Notes: a model not told the origin generated them from the sequence alone. A DNA stretch of 64,000 nt from Nesterenkonia sandarakina (GCF_013410215.1 NZ_JACCFQ010000001.1:2790001-2854000); one strand, 5' to 3'; numbered from the stretch's first letter, positions 1-8,743 are shown. Numbers and translations: made by a program.

Positions 1-40
1 GGACGGAAGGTCGTGGGTTCAAATCCCGCTAGCCCGACCA
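1..40 (+). tRNA. 3' part of a tRNA, probably tRNA-Pro (cut by window edge)
   Basis: The first 40 bases fold as the end of a tRNA: a 5-bp T stem (GTGGG/CCCGC) around the loop TTCAAAT, then acceptor strand TAGCCCG, discriminator A and encoded CCA. The acceptor strand implies a 5' end CGGGCTA, so C1:G72 with A73. That pairing is characteristic of bacterial tRNA-Pro, and G at the expected position 37 also fits. The anticodon is outside the window, so the identity is inferred. Confidence 0.8.
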
Positions 41-61
41 TGTGATGTCTCAGTACATCGG

Positions 62-95
62 AAAGGCCCTGAACCCACGGTTCAGGGCCTTTCTT
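62..95 (+). terminator. Rho-independent terminator after the tRNA
   Basis: A perfect 13-bp inverted repeat (arms 62–74 and 80–92, AAAGGCCCTGAAC and its complement, 5-nt loop) follows the tRNA by about 20 bases. The T-rich end of the second arm runs into CTT. It is an ordinary intrinsic terminator for the tRNA transcript. Confidence 0.8.
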
Positions 96-193
96 CATGT
101 TGTGATCCCCGCGGCGAATGGCCCCGAGTGGAGTCAGCGATCTGCCCCCAAGACCTTTTCCCGCGATACCGGGCCTCCCCCGCGGGATATGAG

Positions 194-409
194 CTAGTCC
201 TTGGTCGGCTCCGCATCGTCCTCGGGGTCAGTCCCTCCGTCACGCTTGCCCTTGGCGTCAGCTTTGGCACCGAAGGCGACCCCGAAGGCCATTCCTATGC
301 CGATGCCTAGCGCCAAATTGTCGAAGAAGATCAGACCGACAGACATGCCGATCATCATTCCTTGGACCATGCCAAAGACAAGTTTGTTCGATTCTTTGCC
401 TTCCCCCAT
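194..409 (-). CDS. small glycine-rich membrane protein, function unknown
   Basis: A 71-residue protein (one residue longer if the adjacent GTG at 412 is the start). The middle holds two hydrophobic stretches, VFGMVQGMMIGMSVGLIFF and LALGIGIGMAFGVAFGA, whose regularly spaced glycines resemble glycine-zipper helices that pack in membranes. The last 20 residues are charged and rich in D, E and K, so a cytosolic tail is likely. No family was recognised. It stands alone between the tRNA and the solute-binding protein. The strongly patterned sequence argues for a real gene, but there is no clear ribosome binding site. Confidence 0.6.
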   Translation of the reverse strand: MGEGKESNKLVFGMVQGMMIGMSVGLIFFDNLALGIGIGMAFGVAFGAKADAKGKRDGGTDPEDDAEPTKD

Positions 410-481
410 CACGCCAGCCTACGATGCCTGCGGTATGCCTGGGCTGGTCGAGAAGTGGTGGCGTGGCTTGACGAGTGACTT

Positions 482-552
482 GTTCTACCGGGGCCTTTGT
501 GAGCTACCGGCCAGACCGTTGGCCAGGTGATTCACGCAGACCCCGGTAGAAC
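482..552. repeat. nested palindromic intergenic element, copy 1
   Basis: Outer arms GTTCTACCGGGG (482–493) and CCCCGGTAGAAC (541–552) form a perfect 12-bp inverted repeat. An inner imperfect pair (GTGAGCTACCGGCC and GGCCAGGTGATTCAC) lies between them. The ACCGG cores on each side are 19 bp apart. The same layout recurs at 4314–4386, so this is a dispersed repeat rather than a chance hairpin. It lies just past the stop of the solute-binding-protein gene and may also act in transcript termination. Confidence 0.65.
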
Positions 553-558
553 GCGAGG

Positions 559-2211
559 TCACTGCGCGCGTTCGTAGGCGTCGTTCGCCAGGTCCACGAG
601 CTGCTGCATGTTCAGGTTCTCCAGCTCCGCGACGTAGGCATCCCAGTCATCGAAGGACCGCTGCCCCAGGATGAACTGTGCCGACGCCGTCTGCACGTGG
701 TCGGTCAGCGTGGTCTGCAGCAGACCCGCCTGCTCCAGCTCCAGATCCGTGAACGGATACGGCGGCGTCACCGGCAGCTCCTCCTTGTCGTGCATCTTCT
801 CCTGCCACTCCACCACGTGCGGGCGGAAGGTGGAGTGGACCAGGTCAGTTGTGGAGCCCACGGCGTGCAGGAACGGCTGGTTCGAGAAGCCGTAGTCACG
901 CACCAGGTGCTCCTCTGCCTCCGGGTTCAGGCTGTTGAGATCGATGTTGGGATCCAACTCCCGCTCGCCGTTCTCGCCGACCGTGTAGGTCTCGCCCTCC
1001 ACACCCCAGGTGGCGAACTCCAGGCCCTCGTCCGAGTAGTACAGCCAGTCGATGAACTGCAGCTTGGCCAGGAAGTCATCATCTTCGGCGACCGAGGAGG
1101 AGATGGCGAGTCCACTGTCGAAACGGGCCCCGCTGTGCACGAAGTCTCCGTCCTCACCGCCAGGAATGGGAATCAGCCGCGCCTCGGCGCCTTCGGTACC
1201 CAGCTCCTCGAAGCCGCGGGTGTAGATCTGGGTGGACTCGTCGTTTCCGGCGGTGGCCAGCGAGCTCCCGGCGGAGAACTTCTGCTCCGCGGTGCGATCA
1301 TCCTGGGTCAACGTCTCAGAGTCCATCAGTCCCTCGTCGAGGAGCCCGGCAAAGAACTCCAGGAGTTCGCGGTACTCCTCCGAGGCCCCGGCGTAGATGA
1401 ACTCCTCGGCCTCATGGTCGAAGTAGATGCCGTCGCCATAGCCCCAGCCGGCGACGGTGTTGAAGTTCGCCGAGGCGAAGTTCAAGGTGCTCTGCAGCTC
1501 CCAGCGGTCCGAGTACGGGACCGCATCCGGGTATTCCTCCTTGACCTCACGCAGCTGATCGGCGAACTCTTCCCAGGTCTCGGGCTCCTCGAAGCCCATC
1601 TCGTCCCAGATATCGCCCCGGACCACCAGGGAGAAGTGCTGGAAGGGATCCTCCAGCAGTCCCGGCAGGATGTAGGCCTTGCCGTCCTCCTGGTAAAGCG
1701 CCTCGTAGTCCTCCCGCAGATCCCAGGCGTCGAGCTTCTCGGTGAAGTGCGGCATGTGTTCCAAGTAGTCACTGACCGGCAGGAGGGCGCCTCCGGAGAT
1801 ATATGGCACCTCCTGACCGGGATAGGTCACCGGAACGAAGTCCGGCATGTCCCCAGCCCCGATGACCAGGGAGCGGCGCTGCTCGAAGTCGCTCAGCGGC
1901 GCGTCCACGATGGACAGCGACACGTTGTGGTTCTCCTCCAGGTGGTCGAAGAACATCCAGTCCTGGTCCAACCCGTGGTCTGGGTTGTTGCGGTAGAGCA
2001 CGGAGAGCTCCAGCGGCTCGGTGGCCACGAAGCTGTCTCCGACCGCAAAGTCCTCCATGGCCGCCGCGTTGCGATCGGCGGCGTCAGCCCCGTCGTCCTC
2101 CCCGGCATCGCCCCCGCCGCAGCTGGTGGCCAGCAGCGACCCTGCTGCCAGCAACCCCACCACGCCTGATCGGGACCATGGGCTTCTCTTCTGCTGTGTC
2201 ATAGTCTGCAC
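559..2211 (-). CDS. ABC-transporter solute-binding lipoprotein (oligosaccharide type)
   Basis: A 550-residue extracytoplasmic protein. The first 31 residues have a basic start, a hydrophobic run and a lipobox-like LLATSC, so Cys31 is the probable lipidated residue; an acidic GGGDAGEDDGADAAD linker follows. The rest resembles the long (~550 aa) family-1 solute-binding proteins of the LplA/LipO kind, with the typical stretch YQEDGKAYILPGL. Those proteins usually bind sugars or oligosaccharides and deliver them to an ABC permease. No permease or ATPase for it is nearby, so it must share one encoded elsewhere. The GTG start at 2211 has GAGGG seven bases upstream; an ATG at 2202 is an alternative. 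A palindromic operator lies in its 5' leader. The substrate cannot be read from the sequence. Confidence 0.88.
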   Translation of the reverse strand: MQTMTQQKRSPWSRSGVVGLLAAGSLLATSCGGGDAGEDDGADAADRNAAAMEDFAVGDSFVATEPLELSVLYRNNPDHGLDQDWMFFDHLEENHNVSLSIVDAPLSDFEQRRSLVIGAGDMPDFVPVTYPGQEVPYISGGALLPVSDYLEHMPHFTEKLDAWDLREDYEALYQEDGKAYILPGLLEDPFQHFSLVVRGDIWDEMGFEEPETWEEFADQLREVKEEYPDAVPYSDRWELQSTLNFASANFNTVAGWGYGDGIYFDHEAEEFIYAGASEEYRELLEFFAGLLDEGLMDSETLTQDDRTAEQKFSAGSSLATAGNDESTQIYTRGFEELGTEGAEARLIPIPGGEDGDFVHSGARFDSGLAISSSVAEDDDFLAKLQFIDWLYYSDEGLEFATWGVEGETYTVGENGERELDPNIDLNSLNPEAEEHLVRDYGFSNQPFLHAVGSTTDLVHSTFRPHVVEWQEKMHDKEELPVTPPYPFTDLELEQAGLLQTTLTDHVQTASAQFILGQRSFDDWDAYVAELENLNMQQLVDLANDAYERAQ

Positions 2212-2241
2212 GCCTTTTCCCTCATACAGCTGATGCGAATT

Positions 2242-2258
2242 TGTATCTTGGTGATACA
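2242..2258. promoter_or_regulatory. palindromic operator TGTATC-N5-GATACA
   Basis: A perfect 6-bp inverted repeat with a 5-nt spacer, 31 bp upstream of the solute-binding-protein start and just downstream of its candidate -10 box. A repressor bound here would block transcription. The pattern suits GntR- or LacI-type regulators, but no regulator gene is adjacent. Confidence 0.55.
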
Positions 2259-2268
2259 GATCACACTC

Positions 2269-2299
2269 AGTATAGGGTCATACCGTGCAACAATTTCAA
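2269..2299 (-). promoter_or_regulatory. candidate promoter of the solute-binding-protein gene
   Basis: On the minus strand TTGAAA (2294–2299) and TATACT (2269–2274) are separated by 19 bp. The -10 hexamer is good and the spacing is slightly long. The operator at 2242–2258 would fall on the start site. Confidence 0.4.
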
Positions 2300-2476
2300 G
2301 CGGCAATTCTGCCTGGCGGTCTCAGCGTCGGCTTGTGACCTGCATGAAAGGCTGAAGCCAAAGGAGTATTGCCCGCACTCACCGGCGCTTCTATCCTTGT
2401 CCCAGCGCGAGACTCCGTGCCGAGCCCATGCTTCGACACCCGGCACCCGCAGCGTCGAATCCCGAAGGGAACAGGC

Positions 2477-3481
2477 ATGGCCTCGAATGAGATGGCTATC
2501 AGGGCCGACACGGTGGTGCGCCGCTTCGGAGACCTTTCCGCCGTGGACGGCGTGAGTCTTGAGGTCAAGGCCGGGGAGATCTACGGCTTCCTCGGACCCA
2601 ACGGCGCCGGGAAGTCCACGCTGACCCGGATCCTGTGCACTCTGCTCACACCGTCGTCTGGTCACGCCACCGTGGCAGGCTACGACGTCGAGTCCCAGCC
2701 CGGTGAGGTCCGGCTGCGCGCCGGGGTCGCCCTCCAGGAGGCCGCTCTGGACGATAAGCAGACCGGCTCCGAGATGCTTGCCCTGCAGGGACGCTTCTAC
2801 GGCCTCTCCGCGAAGGCCACCAAGGCTCGAGTGGACCAGCTGACCGAGCTGGTAGACATCGGGGCCGCGCTGGACCGACGCATCGGCACCTACTCCGGCG
2901 GGATGAAGCGACGTCTGGATCTTGCGCTGGCGCTGGTCCACGACCCTGAGGTCCTCTTCCTGGATGAACCCACCACCGGTTTGGATCCGGTGAGCCGGGC
3001 GAAGGTCTGGCAGGAGGTGGGGCGGCTGAACCAGGAGCTCGGCATGACCGTGTTCCTGACCACCCAATACCTCGAGGAGGCCGATGAGCTGGCGAACCGC
3101 GTCGGCATCATCAATAAGGGCCGACTGGTGGCTGAGGGCACGCCGGCCCAGCTCAAGCGGACCATCGGCACCGACGTCGTCGTCGTCTCCGTCGCCGGGG
3201 ACCCAGCCACCGCGGCGCGGGCGCTGGAGTCTCTGGAGCTGGTGGAACGTATTGAGACCAACGGCCCCTCGCTGACCTTGAGCGTCTCCGACGGCCCCTC
3301 GTCCATCAGCCCGATTGCGGTCGCGCTGGCCCAGGCTCCCGATGTCGAGGTCATCGAGCTCTCACTGCGCCGACCCTCGCTCGATGACGTCTTCCTCTCC
3401 GTGACCGGTGAGCACATCTCCGACCCCAGCGCGTTCATGGCCAGCGCCTCCGCCCCGCAGAGCACCAAGGAGCTGCAGTGA
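2477..3481 (+). CDS. ABC exporter ATP-binding subunit (DrrA-like)
   Basis: A 334-residue ATPase subunit. It has Walker A GPNGAGKS (residues 40–47), signature YSGGMKRR, Walker B VLFLDEPTTGLD and a His-less switch TTQYLEEADEL. A ~90-residue C-terminal extension follows, as in the DrrA/CcmA-type ATPases of two-gene exporters. The chosen ATG has GAAGGGA seven bases upstream; a reading frame open from 2369 would add an unconserved N-terminus. The permease gene follows with a 4-nt GTGA overlap, so the two form one translationally coupled exporter. Relatives export daunorubicin or other lipophilic drugs, but the substrate here is unknown and no biosynthetic genes are nearby. Confidence 0.9.
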   Translation: MASNEMAIRADTVVRRFGDLSAVDGVSLEVKAGEIYGFLGPNGAGKSTLTRILCTLLTPSSGHATVAGYDVESQPGEVRLRAGVALQEAALDDKQTGSEMLALQGRFYGLSAKATKARVDQLTELVDIGAALDRRIGTYSGGMKRRLDLALALVHDPEVLFLDEPTTGLDPVSRAKVWQEVGRLNQELGMTVFLTTQYLEEADELANRVGIINKGRLVAEGTPAQLKRTIGTDVVVVSVAGDPATAARALESLELVERIETNGPSLTLSVSDGPSSISPIAVALAQAPDVEVIELSLRRPSLDDVFLSVTGEHISDPSAFMASASAPQSTKELQ

Positions 3482-4287
3482 CCTCCTCCACGACGACGAC
3501 CGCGCCGGCCCGGATCGAACCCAAGAGCGCCGGGTTCCTGCGCGATCTCACCTCCGTCGCGCACCGGGCCTTGCGCGCGATTCCGAGGGACCCCGCCGCG
3601 GTCATCCCGGCGCTGATCATCCCGCTGTTCTTCTTCGTGGTGAACATCGGAGCCCTGGAATCGGTAGCCGAGGGCATCGGGGTGGCTGACTTCCGGGCCT
3701 TCCAGCTGCCGGTGGCGATCGTCTTCGCGGTCACCGGCGTGTCCCGGGCCAGCGATCTGGTCAACGACATCAGCAGCGGCTACTTCGACCGGCTGCTGCT
3801 GACACCGATGAGCCGCTCGGCACTGCTGCTGGGGCTCATGGTCGCCGACCTGGTCCTGGTGATGGCGCTGTGCGTGCCGGTGCTGATCCTCGGCTTCCTG
3901 GTCGGGGTCGAGTTCGCCACGGGACTCACCGGCGCCCTGGCCTTCGTGCTCATCGGCGGGCTCTGGGGCCTGGCCTTCACCGGTTTCCCCTACGCCATCG
4001 CGCTGCGCACCGGAAGCCCCGCTGCGGTGAACTCCTCGTTCCTGCTGTTCTTCCCCTTCGCCTTCCTGACCACGTCCTTCCTCCCGCTGGAGGCACTGAC
4101 CGGGTGGCTGGCCGCGATCGCGGACTACAACCCGATCACCTATCTGCTCGCCACGCTGCGCTCCCTGCTCTCCGAGGGCTGGATCTGGGCGGATCTCTGG
4201 CCCGGGCTGCTGGCGATCGCGATCGTCGGGACGCTGAGCTTCACGCTGGCCTTCGGGGCGCTTCGCGGTCGCGTCTCCCGGGGCTGA
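3478..4287 (+). CDS. ABC-2 type exporter permease (DrrB-like)
   Basis: A 269-residue membrane protein of the ABC-2 permease family. It has about six hydrophobic segments, for example VIPALIIPLFFFVVNIGAL, the long segment around LVLVMALCVPVLILGFLVG, and GLLAIAIVGTLSFTLAFGA at the end. The start is the GTG of a GTGA overlap with the ATPase stop. With the ATPase at 2477–3481 it should form a dimeric exporter in the cytoplasmic membrane. The stretch FPFAFLTTSFLPLEALTGWLAAIADYNPITYLLA is typical of DrrB/NodJ-like permeases. Substrate unknown. Confidence 0.87.
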   Translation: MTSSTTTTAPARIEPKSAGFLRDLTSVAHRALRAIPRDPAAVIPALIIPLFFFVVNIGALESVAEGIGVADFRAFQLPVAIVFAVTGVSRASDLVNDISSGYFDRLLLTPMSRSALLLGLMVADLVLVMALCVPVLILGFLVGVEFATGLTGALAFVLIGGLWGLAFTGFPYAIALRTGSPAAVNSSFLLFFPFAFLTTSFLPLEALTGWLAAIADYNPITYLLATLRSLLSEGWIWADLWPGLLAIAIVGTLSFTLAFGALRGRVSRG

Positions 4288-4313
4288 GCCCTGCGCCCCC
4301 CCTCCCCCACTCG

Positions 4314-4386
4314 CGTTTTACCGGCGGCTCCGTGGTTCACCGGCGCTGCCGAGAGCCCGGTAGACCACATAACCTCCGGTAAAACG
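4314..4386. repeat. nested palindromic intergenic element, copy 2
   Basis: Outer arms CGTTTTACCGG (4314–4324) and CCGGTAAAACG (4376–4386) are a perfect 11-bp inverted repeat. Inner arms GTGGTTCACCGG (4332–4343) and CCGGTAGACCAC (4357–4368) pair with two mismatches. The outer and inner ACCGG cores are 19 bp apart on both sides, exactly as in copy 1. It fills the gap between the exporter operon and the thioesterase gene, whose likely -10 (TAGGCT) lies just beyond it. Confidence 0.65.
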
Positions 4387-4405
4387 CTCGGTTAGGCTGG
4401 TCTGC

Positions 4406-4936
4406 ATGGCCGAGTCTCCGCTGACCACCAACGCACCTCCGGAACCCGCCGGCGCCCGGGCTGACCCGAGCGGTGTGCGGCTGCGGACCCAGGTGCCGCT
4501 GCGCTGGGGTGATATGGACGCCTACGGGCATATCAACAACGTCGAGGTGCTGCGCCTGCTCGAAGAGGCCCGAATCCGGGCCTTCGGGGCCCCGGCGCAT
4601 ACCGGCAGCCCCGTCGGGGAACCCTTGGCTCCGCTGTTCAACGAGCTGCCCCGCCACGCCCAGGCGCTGGTGATCGAACATCGGGTGCGCTACCTCGCGA
4701 GCCTCGAGTACCGCGATGTCCCGGCGCAGATCGATGTCTGGGTGACCCAGCTCAAGGGCGCCGGTCTGACCCTGGCATACGAGATCCGCGACGGCGTGGA
4801 CGGAACCCGCTGCGTGATCGCCGAGACGCAGCTGGCCTTCTTCGACACCGAGGCCCACCGACTGCTGCGGCTGAGCACCCAGCAGCGCGAACAGGCGGCG
4901 GCGCACCAGGGTCAGTCTCCCTTCCGCGGGGCCTGA
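4406..4936 (+). CDS. hotdog-fold acyl-CoA thioesterase (YbgC/FcbC type)
   Basis: A 176-residue protein. The motif LRWGDMDAYGHINNVEVLRLLEEARI near residue 35 is the signature of 4-hydroxybenzoyl-CoA-thioesterase-like hotdog enzymes; the Asp of DMDAYGH is the usual catalytic residue. The later stretch VIEHRVRYLASLEYRD also fits. Such enzymes hydrolyse acyl-CoA thioesters in the cytosol as homo-oligomers; the acyl group preferred here cannot be told. It is a single gene between copy 2 of the palindromic element and the beta-lactamase-fold lipoprotein. Confidence 0.85.
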   Translation: MAESPLTTNAPPEPAGARADPSGVRLRTQVPLRWGDMDAYGHINNVEVLRLLEEARIRAFGAPAHTGSPVGEPLAPLFNELPRHAQALVIEHRVRYLASLEYRDVPAQIDVWVTQLKGAGLTLAYEIRDGVDGTRCVIAETQLAFFDTEAHRLLRLSTQQREQAAAHQGQSPFRGA

Positions 4937-5076
4937 CCCGAGGCGACCGGGCTCCGGCTCCGAGGCGCAGATCCTGTGCGCAGGGACCACGTTCCACGAC
5001 GGTTTGCCCAATCGTGACCTGAGCCTGACCACGGAAATCCCAGATCAGATGGCAATGCCTGGTTACGATCTACCCC

Positions 5077-6387
5077 ATGCTTCCCCGCGAACACCTTCCC
5101 CCTCGCGGCTCGGCAGGCACGCCCCCTCGACGCAAGCACGCGTTCCGAGTCCTGGGGCTTGCGACTGCCGCGCTGCTGATGACCGCGTGCAGCCCTGCCG
5201 TCTTCCATCCCGCCCCGGTGGGCAGCGGCGAGTCCCACGCTGCGCCCGCCTTCGCGACGAACAACGGCCAGGCCATACCAGCTGAGCGGGAACAGGGTGC
5301 GGCAGAACAGGACACCGGTGGACCCGGCGAGGACGACGCCGTCGCGCCCCTGCCTGCCCTGGCGGCGGAGGTGCGCAGCGTCCGGGAGACCCAGCGTGAG
5401 GCGGTGGCCGAAGGCGCCTCCGCGCTGGAAGCCGCCCACCAGGAACATCTGGCGCAGCTCGCCGCCGAAGAGGAACGACTCGAGCGGGAGCATGCCGAGG
5501 CGGAGGCCGAGCTCGATCGGCAGCGCCTTGAAGACCAGGCCGCCGAGGAAGCGGCCCAGGCCGAGGAGGAAGCAGCCGCAGAGCGCGAGGAGGATTCCGA
5601 AGCCGAAGCGCCCACCGAGGACACCCCCGCCCCGGACGCCCCGGTCGCTGAGGAGCCGGCTCCGCAGGAGCCCGAGCAGACGCGGCCCGAGACCCCCTCG
5701 GACGCTCCCGTCTTCGCCGGGAACCTCGACCATTACCTGGAGCAGCTCGCCGAGCACCATCCCGGGGACATCTCGATCAGCGTCGCGGAGCTCGGCGGTC
5801 AGGCCCGGACAGGTTCCGCGGCGGGTGCCGAATCCCGGGTCAGCGCCAGCACCTATAAGGTCTTCGTCGCCTACGGGATCCTCAGCCGGGTCGAATCTTC
5901 AGAGATGGACTGGGACGACCCGATCGACGGCGGACGCGATCGCGCCACCTGCCTGAACGAGATGATCTCGGTCAGCGACAACCCTTGCGCAGACGTCTTC
6001 CGTGGGGAGATCGGCTGGGAGGGGCTGCGCGATATCGCCGCCGAGACCGGCGGCCCGGCCACGGACTTCATCCCGGCCTACGCGCGCACCTCCGCCAATG
6101 ACCTCACCGCGTTCATGACCGCTCTGGAGTCTGGTGCGCTGAACCTAAGCCCGGAGAGCCGCTCGCGTCTGCTCGGCGCCCTGGAGTCCAACATCTTCCG
6201 CGAGGGCATCGGCGCGGGAAGCGCCGGCTCGGTGCTGAACAAGGTCGGCTTCATCGACGGCTACCTCAATGACACCGCGATCGTGCGGCACCCGCAGGGC
6301 ACCTACGTGCTGAGCATCATGTCCGAGGGCTCAGACTGGAACGCGATCAGCGCCATCACTCGCGACATCGAGGCCGCCCTGTACTGA
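5077..6387 (+). CDS. class A beta-lactamase-fold serine hydrolase lipoprotein
   Basis: A 436-residue secreted protein in three parts. Residues 1–38 are a lipoprotein signal (LLMTAC, Cys38). Residues ~70–215 are a charged, Glu/Ala-rich coiled-coil and linker. The C-terminal domain has the class A beta-lactamase motifs: S258-T-Y-K261 (SxxK), S300-D-N302 (SDN) and K389-V-G391 at the KTG position. Val replaces the usual Thr/Ser of KTG, and no convincing Glu166 loop was seen. A cell-wall-acting or non-beta-lactamase hydrolase is therefore as likely as antibiotic resistance. The stalk would hold the catalytic domain away from the membrane. It converges on der. Confidence 0.82.
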   Translation: MLPREHLPPRGSAGTPPRRKHAFRVLGLATAALLMTACSPAVFHPAPVGSGESHAAPAFATNNGQAIPAEREQGAAEQDTGGPGEDDAVAPLPALAAEVRSVRETQREAVAEGASALEAAHQEHLAQLAAEEERLEREHAEAEAELDRQRLEDQAAEEAAQAEEEAAAEREEDSEAEAPTEDTPAPDAPVAEEPAPQEPEQTRPETPSDAPVFAGNLDHYLEQLAEHHPGDISISVAELGGQARTGSAAGAESRVSASTYKVFVAYGILSRVESSEMDWDDPIDGGRDRATCLNEMISVSDNPCADVFRGEIGWEGLRDIAAETGGPATDFIPAYARTSANDLTAFMTALESGALNLSPESRSRLLGALESNIFREGIGAGSAGSVLNKVGFIDGYLNDTAIVRHPQGTYVLSIMSEGSDWNAISAITRDIEAALY

Positions 6388-6452
6388 ACTGCCAACGAAG
6401 CATGACCAGCGCTGCGACCCGGAACGGGCAGGCCCGGGCCGTGCCGGACCGC

Positions 6453-6482
6453 CGGGCGTGCCGGACCAGTCCGGCCCGCCCG
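6453..6482. terminator. strong GC hairpin between convergent genes
   Basis: Arms 6453–6465 and 6470–6482 pair at 12 of 13 positions around the loop CCAG. The hairpin lies between the stop codons of the serine hydrolase (+) and der (-) and probably ends both transcripts. There is no T-run, as is common in high-GC actinobacteria. Confidence 0.6.
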
Positions 6483-6498
6483 GGTGAGCCGCTGCGGC

Positions 6499-8040
6499 TT
6501 ACTTGCGCTTGCGCTTCTCGCGCACCCGCATGGAGACCTCGATCGGGGAGCCGGTGAAGTCGAAGGTCTCACGCAGCCGACGCGTGATGTAGCGCCGGTA
6601 GCCCGGGTCCAGGAACCCGGTGGTGAAGAGCACGAAGCGCGGGGGCTTGGTGGAGGGCTGGGTGGCGAAGAGGATCCGCGGCTGCTTGCCGCCGCGGACC
6701 GGGTGCGGGTGGGCCGCCACGAGCTCGCCGAGGAACGCGTTGAGCCGACCGGTGGAGATCCGCCGTCCCCAGCTGGTCAGCGCGGTGTCCAGGGCAGGGG
6801 CGAGCTTGTCCTTGTGCCAACCGGTCAGCGCGGAGACGTTGACCCGCGGGGCCCAGGAGATGTGCGCCAGGTCTCGGGTGACTTCGCGCTCCAGGTAGTA
6901 GCGGCGCTCCTCATCCATCAGGTCCCACTTGTTATACGCCACGACCAGGGCCCGCCCGGAGTCCACCGCCATCTGGATGATGCGCACATCCTGTTCCGAG
7001 ACCGGCTCCTCCACTGAAAGCAGGACCACGGCGACCTCGGCCTTGTCCAGCGCCCGCTGGGTGCGCAGCATCGCGTAGTACTCGGAGCCCGAAGCCATGT
7101 GCTGGCGACGTCGGATGCCTGCGGTGTCCACGAAGCGCCAGGTCTCCCCGCCGAGCTCGATGAACTCATCCACGGGGTCCATGGTGGTGCCGGCCACGGA
7201 GTCCACGACCACACGCTCGGATCCGGCCAGCTTGTTCAGCAGCGAGGACTTACCCACATTGGGCCGTCCCACCAGTGCCACCCGGCGGGGTCCGCCAGCC
7301 GGGATCATGCCGCCGTGCTCGGCGAACTCCGGCAGCGCCTTCACCGCGGCGTCGAGCAGGTCACCGGTTCCGGTGCCGTGCAGCGCGGAGACCGGGTAGG
7401 GCTCCCCGAGCCCGAGGTTCCACAGACCGTAGACCTCGCTCATATGCGCCGGGGCATCGACCTTGTTCGCCACCAGCAGCACCGGCTTCTTCTTGCGCCG
7501 CAGCATCCGCACCACTGCCTCGTCCACGGCGGTGGCCCCGACCAGTCCGTCGACGACGAAGATCACCGCGTCGGCCTCGTCCACGGCCATCTCGGCCTGT
7601 TCGGCCACCCGCTTGTGCATGCCGCGGGCGTCCTGCTCCCAGCCACCGGTGTCGACCAGGGTGAAGTCCTTGCCGTTCCATTCCGCCTCGTAGGAGACCC
7701 GGTCCCGGGTCACCCCGGGCACGTCTTCGACCACGGCCTCCTTGGAGCGGGTGATCCGGTTGACCAGCGTGGACTTGCCCACGTTGGGGCGACCGATCAC
7801 GGCCAGCGCCGGTGGAGCCGCGACGTAGGGCTCGTAGTCCTCATCGTCCTCGTCGAACTCCAGGACGGCGGCGTCCTCTTCGGCCAGCTCGTAGTCGGAG
7901 AGCCCGGCGCGCAGCGCCGCGGCACGCGCCTCGGCCTCCTCCTCGGTGATCGAGGCCAGACGTTCGGCCAGGCGATCGTCCTCCACGCTCGGAATGTATT
8001 CCGGGGAGTCGGAGGGATTGTTCTCAGCGTGATTCGCCAC
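6499..8040 (-). CDS. der: ribosome biogenesis GTPase Der (EngA)
   Basis: A 513-residue GTPase with two tandem G domains. The first has [20 protein letters not shown] and NKVD; the second has [22 protein letters not shown] and NKWD. A C-terminal KH-like domain ends in a lysine/arginine tail (VREKRKRK). Der assists 50S subunit assembly. A ~60-residue acidic N-terminal extension precedes the first G domain, as in other actinobacteria. The GTG start at 8040 has AGGAG six bases upstream and overlaps the end of cmk by 17 bases. It is the last gene of the parA–scpAB–rluB–tyrA–cmk–der operon. Confidence 0.95.
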   Translation of the reverse strand: MANHAENNPSDSPEYIPSVEDDRLAERLASITEEEAEARAAALRAGLSDYELAEEDAAVLEFDEDDEDYEPYVAAPPALAVIGRPNVGKSTLVNRITRSKEAVVEDVPGVTRDRVSYEAEWNGKDFTLVDTGGWEQDARGMHKRVAEQAEMAVDEADAVIFVVDGLVGATAVDEAVVRMLRRKKKPVLLVANKVDAPAHMSEVYGLWNLGLGEPYPVSALHGTGTGDLLDAAVKALPEFAEHGGMIPAGGPRRVALVGRPNVGKSSLLNKLAGSERVVVDSVAGTTMDPVDEFIELGGETWRFVDTAGIRRRQHMASGSEYYAMLRTQRALDKAEVAVVLLSVEEPVSEQDVRIIQMAVDSGRALVVAYNKWDLMDEERRYYLEREVTRDLAHISWAPRVNVSALTGWHKDKLAPALDTALTSWGRRISTGRLNAFLGELVAAHPHPVRGGKQPRILFATQPSTKPPRFVLFTTGFLDPGYRRYITRRLRETFDFTGSPIEVSMRVREKRKRK

Positions 8041-8743
8041 GGGATGCTCCTGCAGATGGGATCGAGAGGGGTTCATCGGAGACCTGCTCCACACGCTGGA
8101 TCAGCGCGTCGATGGTCTCCTGAAAGGTCAGGTCCGAGGAGTCCAGCACGGCGACGCCGTCGGCTGCCTCGGTGAAGTTCGATGCGGTGGAGTCGCGGGT
8201 GTCGCGGTCGATCACCTGGCGGCGCAGCGCCTCGGCGGTCTCGGCGCCGCCCAGCTGGAGGCCGCGGCGGCGCAGCCGGGCCTCGGCGGAGGCGGTGAGC
8301 AGCACGCGCACCTGCGCGTCGGGGGCCACCACGGTGGTGATGTCGCGGCCCTCGGCGACGATGAAGCCGGCGTCGTCGATGATCCGACGCTGGGCGGCGA
8401 TCAGCAGCGCCCGGGCAGGCCGGTTGGTCGCGATCTCGGAGACCCGCTCCGAGATCCGGGTCTCCCGGATCGCGGCGGTGACGTCGCTCTGTCCCACGGT
8501 GATGACCTGGTGCTCGGGGTCGGTGGAGATGGTCAGCGGCACCTCCTCCACGGCGACGGCCACGGCCTGCTCGTCGTCGAGGTCCACCCCCTGGGCCAGG
8601 CAGTACCAGGTGGCGGCGCGGTACATCGCCCCGGTGTCCAGATAGGCGGCGCCGAGCTGTCGAGCCACGGCGCGGCAGACGCTGGACTTTCCGGACCCAG
8701 AGGGTCCATCCACCGCGATGATCAGGCGCTGTTCTTGACTCAC
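8024..8743 (-). CDS. cmk: cytidylate kinase
   Basis: A 239-residue P-loop kinase that phosphorylates CMP/dCMP for nucleotide synthesis. It shows P-loop [10 protein letters not shown], the CMP-binding stretch [22 protein letters not shown] and the lid-region RDTRDSTAS. The GTG at 8743 is taken as the start because it forms a GTGA overlap with the tyrA stop; an ATG at 8761 would add six residues. The cmk–der pairing is standard in bacteria. Confidence 0.94.
   Translation of the reverse strand: MSQEQRLIIAVDGPSGSGKSSVCRAVARQLGAAYLDTGAMYRAATWYCLAQGVDLDDEQAVAVAVEEVPLTISTDPEHQVITVGQSDVTAAIRETRISERVSEIATNRPARALLIAAQRRIIDDAGFIVAEGRDITTVVAPDAQVRVLLTASAEARLRRRGLQLGGAETAEALRRQVIDRDTRDSTASNFTEAADGVAVLDSSDLTFQETIDALIQRVEQVSDEPLSIPSAGASRGESR

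Noticed and set aside
2477-4287. Antibiotic biosynthesis and self-resistance cluster around the DrrAB-like exporter
   Set aside because: No biosynthetic genes flank it. DrrAB-type exporters are common in actinobacteria outside such clusters.
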